Below, piece by piece: positions 58,338-64,000 of a stretch of DNA of 64,000 nucleotides (position 1 is its first letter; each line of letters opens with the position of its first letter). The notes below the pieces were generated by a model. That model ran no database searches, was not told where the DNA came from, and worked only from the letters and a program-made list of their open reading frames with translations. Source of the stretch: Polyporus tsugae (lineage: Eukaryota; Basidiomycota; Agaricomycetes; Polyporales; Polyporaceae). The DNA is taken from assembly GCA_024305745.1 (NCBI GenBank), contig JAHRBS010000009.1:1736001-1800000 (forward strand). The letters run 5' to 3'. The translations under genes and the position numbers were made by a program.

Positions 58338-58632
58338 GGTCATGATCCTTGCGTCATGGAAGACATAGGCTGCAAAACCCACCAGCCAAGTCTCGCGGCG
58401 ATCGGACTAAGTAGTTACCAAGATCTTAAGCCCGAGGAGGACGACTGAATCTGTGTATATATTATTTGTAACCCTACGGATCTGCATGAAGTGAAGCTAC
58501 CGGTCGCAGTTCAAGAGGAAGGGGCAGCCTGAGGCTGCGGGTGATGGCGGTGCATGTACAGTGTGACGAAAGGCGATATAAGTACACGGGGCGGAGATCA
58601 GCATTCTTGCTGCGCTCCGTTACACAAGTACC
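58338..58632 (-). pseudogene. Relic of P450 5' region and promoter
   Basis: This stretch aligns with 52922-53322, which is intron 1, exon 1 and promoter of P450 B. Shared blocks include GGTCATGATC, TTGCGTCATGGAAGA, AAGTAGTTACCAA, CGCAGTTCAAGAGGAA, GATGGCGGTGCATGT and GTTACACAAGTACC. Part of exon 1 is deleted. Its junction to the SDR relic is only about 70 bp, closer than any SDR-P450 spacing in the intact cluster. Confidence 0.8.
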
Positions 58633-58759
58633 GTACCCCTGGTTTCCCGGTCTGGAATCTGAAGTTCCTCGTGTCTGTTGGATGGGTCGTTCATTATTCT
58701 CCGCCATGTGCTTTCTAGAATACAACTTATACAAGAACTTTGCACTACTAGTGCCCTCC

Positions 58760-60894
58760 TCATCCCTGCCGGGCCAACGTAGCAGACGCGGCCGAGCGCG
58801 GCCGAATATCGCACACGAACGGTTTCGGAGCGCTGCTCGCAGCACCCAACCACCACACGAAGGAAACGGCATGAAAGAAAAACAAAATGAGCATCCACGC
58901 ACACCGGGAGACACCCGAGCCGCGAAGTCGAACATCAACACCCACCTGATGACCCCCGGCCCCGCCTCTGCCCGCGGTGGGACCTCCTCGCCATTCTCGC
59001 CGCAGACAGGCTTGATGTCGAGCACCGCAAGCATGCGCGCGGCGTACACCCACAGAGACGCTTCCGCGAGGTGCATGCCTGGGCAGATACGTCGCCCATA
59101 CCCAAACACCGCGGGCACACAGTCAGGCTCGCCCAGCCCGCCCGCGCTTGCGGGGAGGAAGCGCTCCGGCTTGAACATGTACGGGTCCGAGTAGACGGCC
59201 TCATCGTGCATGATGCCCCTGTGTGACACAGGGAGAGCGTGTAAACGAGGTGTAGCCCGAAAGATGGGCACGCTACATACCAGATGTTGGCGAGCACGGT
59301 CGATCCTGGAGAAGCGGTAAGTGCTCGCCTGGTAGATGTGAGATCCCACATTACAGTGACGCACCAGCAGGAATGTCGTAGTCTTGGTAACGACCGTCCT
59401 CCATGGCGCGATGCGGGAGACCTGTAGTTATGCCGTGTGAGCGTAGTGCTATAGACATAAACGGTCAAGCATGGCGATACATACCAAGCGGCGCAACGGT
59501 CCAGTGTCGCAGCGTCTCCTTTACGCACGCGCCGACGTACGGCAGGTTGGGCATGTCCGCAAATGACGGGAGCCGGTCGTTGCCGACGATCTTGTCGATC
59601 TCCTCCTGCGCATGCTTCTGCGCAGCCGGGTGCAAGCACATCATCAAGACAAACGAAGTGAGACCAGCTATCGTCTGCAGATAGAGCAGTAGATATGAGA
59701 AGACACCACAGCACGAATATGATGAAAATGTACCGTGTCGGAGCCACCCGTGTACAGACTCGCCGCCGTCCACATGACGTCGTCCTCGCGCGTGTCCGCA
59801 TTTGGCTTCGTGTTGTGGTTGCGCAGGTGCGAGGCTACGTAGGAGTCAGGTGCATTGCCATTCACCTGGTTCTAGTCAACTTCAGAGTCATCTGGAGACG
59901 ACGTCAGTGAGCGACGTACGATGTCAGCCTTGACCGTGTCAAACGGGATCCTGGCAAGGTCATCGAGATCTCGTCGCCACTGCACGGCCTGCTTCTGGAA
60001 TCCAAGACCAGGCAGCCACGAGGGTAGGTGTCCCACTAATAAAATGCATTAGGGAATATTCACGAGTCTTGTGCCGCAGAATGCACGCACGGACGGGAAC
60101 AAGATCCACCAAGAACGCATAGGGCTTCGCAGCAGTACCGAATACCTCATGAACGTGTTCCGCATAGTCGATGTAGTCCTGGTCCTTGACCTTCACGTCG
60201 TGTCCGTAGGATATGCCGATGATGGACTTGCCCACCGTGGTGCGGATGTGCTTGAGAAAGTCCTGCGGCGACTCGAGCAGAAGACGAACGAGAGCTTGCG
60301 CAGACTGCTCTTGCACAAGCCGGTAGTCACGGACCGCGATGGAGTTGAGCGACTTGCTCAAAAGCCGTCTGAACTTGCGGTGTTGGGCACCACCTGGGTT
60401 CAGGGCGACGGCACGGTTCCACCCAATACTGCAAAGCGGCGCTTCAGAAGCCGCGAGACGGGAGCGGTGGTAGCACGCAGTACGTACAGTTCGGAAGCCA
60501 TGACCATGTTTCGAGGCCTGTCAGAGTAGACGTTCATGTTCCTTTCCAGAATATCAATAGCGGCCTGCTGCGAATTGAGAACAAAAACACGTTCTCCGAG
60601 GAAGCTGAGGTAGAAGACAGGACCTGGGGATGGATGTATCATATCACAGAGAGTCAAAGGATACACCAGCATGGAACACGCACCATATTGCTTCCCCCAG
60701 TGTGCATATTGCAGCCACTCGTATCCTTTTGAAACCTGAAAGACGTTCCCGACCAGAAGAAGCGGCTTTGGCCCCGGGGGTAAACTCCACCGCCGTCTGC
60801 CGATGATAAGCCATGAGAACGACACGAGGAAGATGAAAATGGCTATGGCCAACGGTCCTGCCATTTTCTTGGGCGAGGTGAGTGCGACCGTCAT
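58760..60894 (-). CDS. Cytochrome P450 C (unrelated to the tandem pair)
   Basis: Ten exons (60894-60684, 60623-60488, 60428-60091, 60035-59920, 59865-59734, 59674-59485, 59421-59365, 59305-59281, 59218-58946, 58832-58760) give 516 residues. Anchor IAIFIFLVSFSWLIIG, then LPPGPKPLLLVGN; GWNRAVALNPGGAQHRKFRR in the C-helix region; I-helix LYTGGSDTT; K-helix ETLR; DYDIPAGSTVLANIW; FKPERF; heme loop FGYGRRICPG. The pattern is that of the large basidiomycete group often annotated as O-methylsterigmatocystin-oxidoreductase-like. A second start at 60864 is possible. The eighth exon is only 25 bp. The last exon is needed for the usual C-terminus (PKPFVCDIRPRS). Confidence 0.93.
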
Positions 60895-62343
60895 GGGATA
60901 TTGGGAAGGGATGGCGGAGGGTACAGAGGAGGGTGAGGTTGCTGCATGGCTATCTGGAAGAGCCTGTCACGCAGATAGAAGCATTCAGTCGGCTTCTCGT
61001 CGATGCACCGGACGCCGCCCATGACCATGAATATTGAATACCCAGCGGGTCTACGGTGTGATCGGAATGGTTGGTGTGGAAAGTACCCAAAATACATACA
61101 TACGTACACACCGCAATCGTGATGAGAGCTCGGGATATCCGTGGGGGGTTATCCAGGGATATCCATGAGGACATCCATGGGATATCCACAGGGACTGTCC
61201 CAGGCTGCCCATCAGGTCCGGGACTTCCATAGATATCCTCGCCACCCAAGGCTTCTATACGTTTCAAACTCCGATAGTGAAGTCTTTCCCACGTGACGGT
61301 ACGTACTTTCATACAATATTGATGGTCCAACCCGCCAGCGATATTTGTGTTCGTGTCCATGTTTGACGCGATGGACTAAAGGGTAAATTATGGGTAGTAA
61401 CGTACAGGTAAAGCTACTACAACGCTGATATGCCAGTGGGTATGTAATGAAAGGAGAGGAAACCTTGACGCTACACTTGCAGCCACCTGGAGCTGCCATG
61501 CGACAAATTGACCATTGCGCGGCTCACTAGTACCTGTAGCGAATCGTTGCGCCCTATTAACGAGTTATAGCCACGCCGACAGCACACGGTGGACTATAGA
61601 TGCAAGGACGAGGCTGCCGCGGACAGGCGTATGTGGATGAGGGGACGTAGTGGTAGAGGGGAAAGAAAACTTCAAGTCCGTAGCGCGCTGTCCTGAAGCC
61701 TTGGAATTCACACTCCGATTACACCCAAGTTGATCACGGACTAATGCTCAAGCTAACGTCAGCACGCTCCAGCATATCCATGGATATCCAGCCAAGGATA
61801 TCCCAGGATTTCCATCAATGATATCCCAGGTGCTCCATCATGCCCGGGACGTCCACAGCTGTCCTGGCAATTTGGGTGTGTAGAAGGGCGACGGACGGAG
61901 CTCCAACCACAATCGGCGCCCTTGTTTAGGGCCGGCCGACTTCAAAAGTTGGTAAGTCAATTGCGAGTAAGTATGTACTGGCCGCGGCAGCCCACATGCT
62001 GCCAGAACGTTGAACGTTTTTAACTTCTGCGACATGCTCATATGTAAGATATATAAACCCCACTGTCGAAGAATCTTCTGGGAGTGTGGCTGGCAGAAGG
62101 TGAGAGGTTGCTCATGCTCTCCAAGCCTGTCGAAAGTTCTCACATCTCGCAGTACTCGATTCCCATCACCTCATTTGTGGGCGACTTCTACAGCTACAGT
62201 GCTCGACGTCATAGAGCGGTATAAGGTTCTGCTCCGGCGTGCCGCCCAAGATTCGTGGTCGGTGTTTTAATGGAGAGCAATACGGCGGCTTCTTGCCCCG
62301 GCTAATGCTATCCCCCCTCATCCCCGGGGGCCTAGTGCTAGCC
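60895..62343. other. Divergent intergenic region with GGATATCC-rich blocks
   Basis: No gene. Two stretches, 61131-61239 and 61771-61866, are dense in GATATCC/GGATATCC palindromes with related connecting text (for example CCGGGAC(T/G)TCCA), about 540 bp apart. They may be degenerate copies of one satellite-like unit or protein-binding arrays for the flanking promoters. Confidence 0.5.
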
Positions 62344-63784
62344 ATGGCGGACGAATTCCCCATCGACGTTGCTCAAATCGTCGCTCTATTCCTCGAGAGC
62401 ATATTCTATGGTGAGTGGTCATCGTGATCTGTGTCAATGCCCTCGTAACTCGTAATTGCTTCTCAAGGACTCTACCTCGTGTCCTTCGGGATGTGCATGT
62501 ACACCATGCTCGTCAAAAGCCGATCCCGTCAGGGTCAGCGCAACGTCTTCCTCGCTGTCGCCTTGCTCCTCTTCGTCTTTGCGACATTAGACGTTGCCCT
62601 CCTCCTCCGCCATGTTCTAGATGCCTTTATCTGGTACCACGGGCCGGGCGGTGCTATCGCCGAATTCTCCGACATATCCTACTGGGTCAACGCGATGAAA
62701 ACTGTCAACTACGTAGCCCAGACAAGTATTGCTGATGGGATGCTTGTGAGTTACCATCCCCGTTTACCCCCCAGAAATTAACATGGCATCACCAAATGCA
62801 GGTCTACCGATGCTACATCGTGTACAGCGGCAGCTGGCTGGTCGCCGCCCCACTCTGCGTCCTGTGGGTTGCAGGGATGAGTGAGAACTGTAATCGTCGC
62901 CCATCGCTTACCTTTAGCTCACTATTATTATCCACAAGTCATGGAAGCGTTCACATGTTACATCGAGTTCACTTTACACGCCAACACACTCCTCAACGCT
63001 GGGAAACTCACACCATTCATCACATCGACTCTTTCCATCACCCTTGCCCTCAATCTCATCGCCACCTGTATTTTGAATCTCTTCCTTCCCTGAGAAACAG
63101 TGCTGAGATCTATTTCTTTTTACTAGCATTGATCGTGTACAAGATATGGTCAATCGAACACCAGACGAGAGCGGTCTTTGGGGGTACAGGTGGTAGCGAT
63201 ACCTCAGCCTTGAGACGCGCAATGCACATCATCATCGAGTCCGGACTGATGTACTCGGTCAGCGTCGTCGTTTTCTTTGTCGTATATCTCGCCTCAAACA
63301 ATGCCCAATACGGTGTCTCCGATTGCGTGAGTTGACCCCCTTCAAGTTCCCCCGCTGTCCCAATGTACTGATTTAGCGTTCTCCTTCAGGTTGTCCAGAT
63401 CATTGTAAGTTCCCTCTTTTTTTTGGCATCTGCAAATAACCCTGTCATGCCTAACGAGGGTTCAATGTCTGCCGCCGTTACCAGGGCATCGCATTCAACT
63501 TGATCATAATCCGCATCGACCAAGGCAGAGCCGTTGAAAGCACGTTAGTGTCGGAACGCAGCAGGGCCGGGTTGGAATCTTGGACCTCCAAGCACTCTTT
63601 GCGCTTCCGTCTTTCCAGGCACACGGGTACTCATCCGTCGACCACGGATGGGAATGAGAGGGATAATGTCGATGGGAGGCACAGTATTGCTATGGTGTCG
63701 TTGAAGGATAGGTCGCCCCCGGACGAGGACTACGCGTCCGCACCAGGGTCGAGCGTGAAAGCTCGACCTAGTATGACCGCCTGA
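62344..63784 (+). CDS. Seven-pass membrane protein, basidiomycete family
   Basis: Seven exons (62344-62410, 62468-62745, 62802-62880, 62939-63067, 63127-63326, 63390-63404, 63485-63784) give 355 residues. The sixth exon is only 15 bp (VVQII). Hydrophobic spans: IVALFLESIFYGLYLVSF, VFLAVALLLFVFATLDVALL, a span before VYRCYIVYSGSW, VAAPLCVLWVAGM, FITSTLSITLALNLIATSLI, and YSVSVVVFFVVYLA. The YRCYIVY motif after span 3 and the late LNLIATSLIVYKIW are typical of an abundant agaricomycete family of unknown role. The cytosolic tail of about 90 residues is Ser-rich and acidic. An upstream ATG at 62309 in the same frame could add residues, but 62344 has the better context (GCCATGG). Confidence 0.85.
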
Positions 63785-64000
63785 CGGCCATGTTGTTTTC
63801 GTCCCGTCTCTTTGATGTCTGGTGTATTGTATATATCTGCATCATGTACCAAACATCTTCTTGATTGTCCTGCAATGCAATTGACTTGGCGGTGAGTCAG
63901 GACTCTGTACATCCTGTCCGGCCGCCCGCCGTGTATTGATTGACCTAGGGAACCTGTACACAGGAGAGACGCGGTCCAACCATCATGCGTACGGTCCAGT

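Noticed and set aside
38541..60894. Complete secondary-metabolite gene cluster
   Set aside because: SDRs, P450s and a UstYa relic are present, but no PKS, NRPS, terpene synthase, RiPP precursor, transporter or regulator could be shown, so I keep it as a hypothesis only.
1..64000. CRISPR array, prophage or bacterial insert
   Set aside because: No regularly spaced repeats and no bacterial-type operons; genes carry spliceosomal introns throughout.

Overview
This 64 kb window looks like nuclear DNA of an Agaricomycete fungus, most likely a wood-decay (polypore-like) basidiomycete. Coding frames are broken by many 50-80 bp GT-AG introns. The gene families are typical of that group: Tnp2/CACTA transposase, F-box and BTB proteins, fungal-type protein-kinase-like proteins, a ricin-B-fold lectin, expanded cytochrome P450s and SDRs, and basidiomycete multi-pass membrane proteins. 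I saw no bacterial, viral or CRISPR signature. The organism assignment is an inference from gene families and intron style. Exon boundaries were set by hand, using splice signals and reading phase.

Layout. 0-5 kb: 3' end of a kinase-like gene, a short acidic protein, a minus-strand basidiomycete protein and a WD40 membrane protein. 5-10.5 kb: an apparently intact CACTA (Tnp2) transposase gene, then two tiny multi-intron candidate genes. 11-12.6 kb: cytosolic tyrosyl-tRNA synthetase. 12.6-19 kb: gene-poor, with a ricin-B lectin, a 570 bp pogo-like inverted-repeat element and a decayed BTB gene. 19.8-25.8 kb: F-box protein, an SDR relic and a kinase-like protein lacking the usual metal-binding Asp. 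28-36 kb: RHO1 GTPase, a seven-pass membrane protein, and a 15-exon glutaminase-A-type ectoenzyme with a C-terminal membrane anchor. 37-38 kb: a disordered protein.

38.5-61 kb is the most distinctive part. Four SDR genes and then two near-identical-structure P450 genes all read on the minus strand, five of these six with a clear TATA box 45-90 bp upstream of the start. After them come a UstYa-like relic (plus strand), two tiny secreted candidates, an SDR relic fused to a P450 5' relic, and a third, unrelated P450. A short ORF-containing repeat sits beside the SDR copies at 22, 45 and 58 kb. This suggests that a unit of short ORF + SDR (+ P450) has been duplicated and is decaying at two other sites. 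No backbone enzyme (PKS, NRPS, terpene synthase) is visible, so a biosynthetic cluster is only a hypothesis. The window closes with another multi-pass membrane protein at 62.3-63.8 kb.
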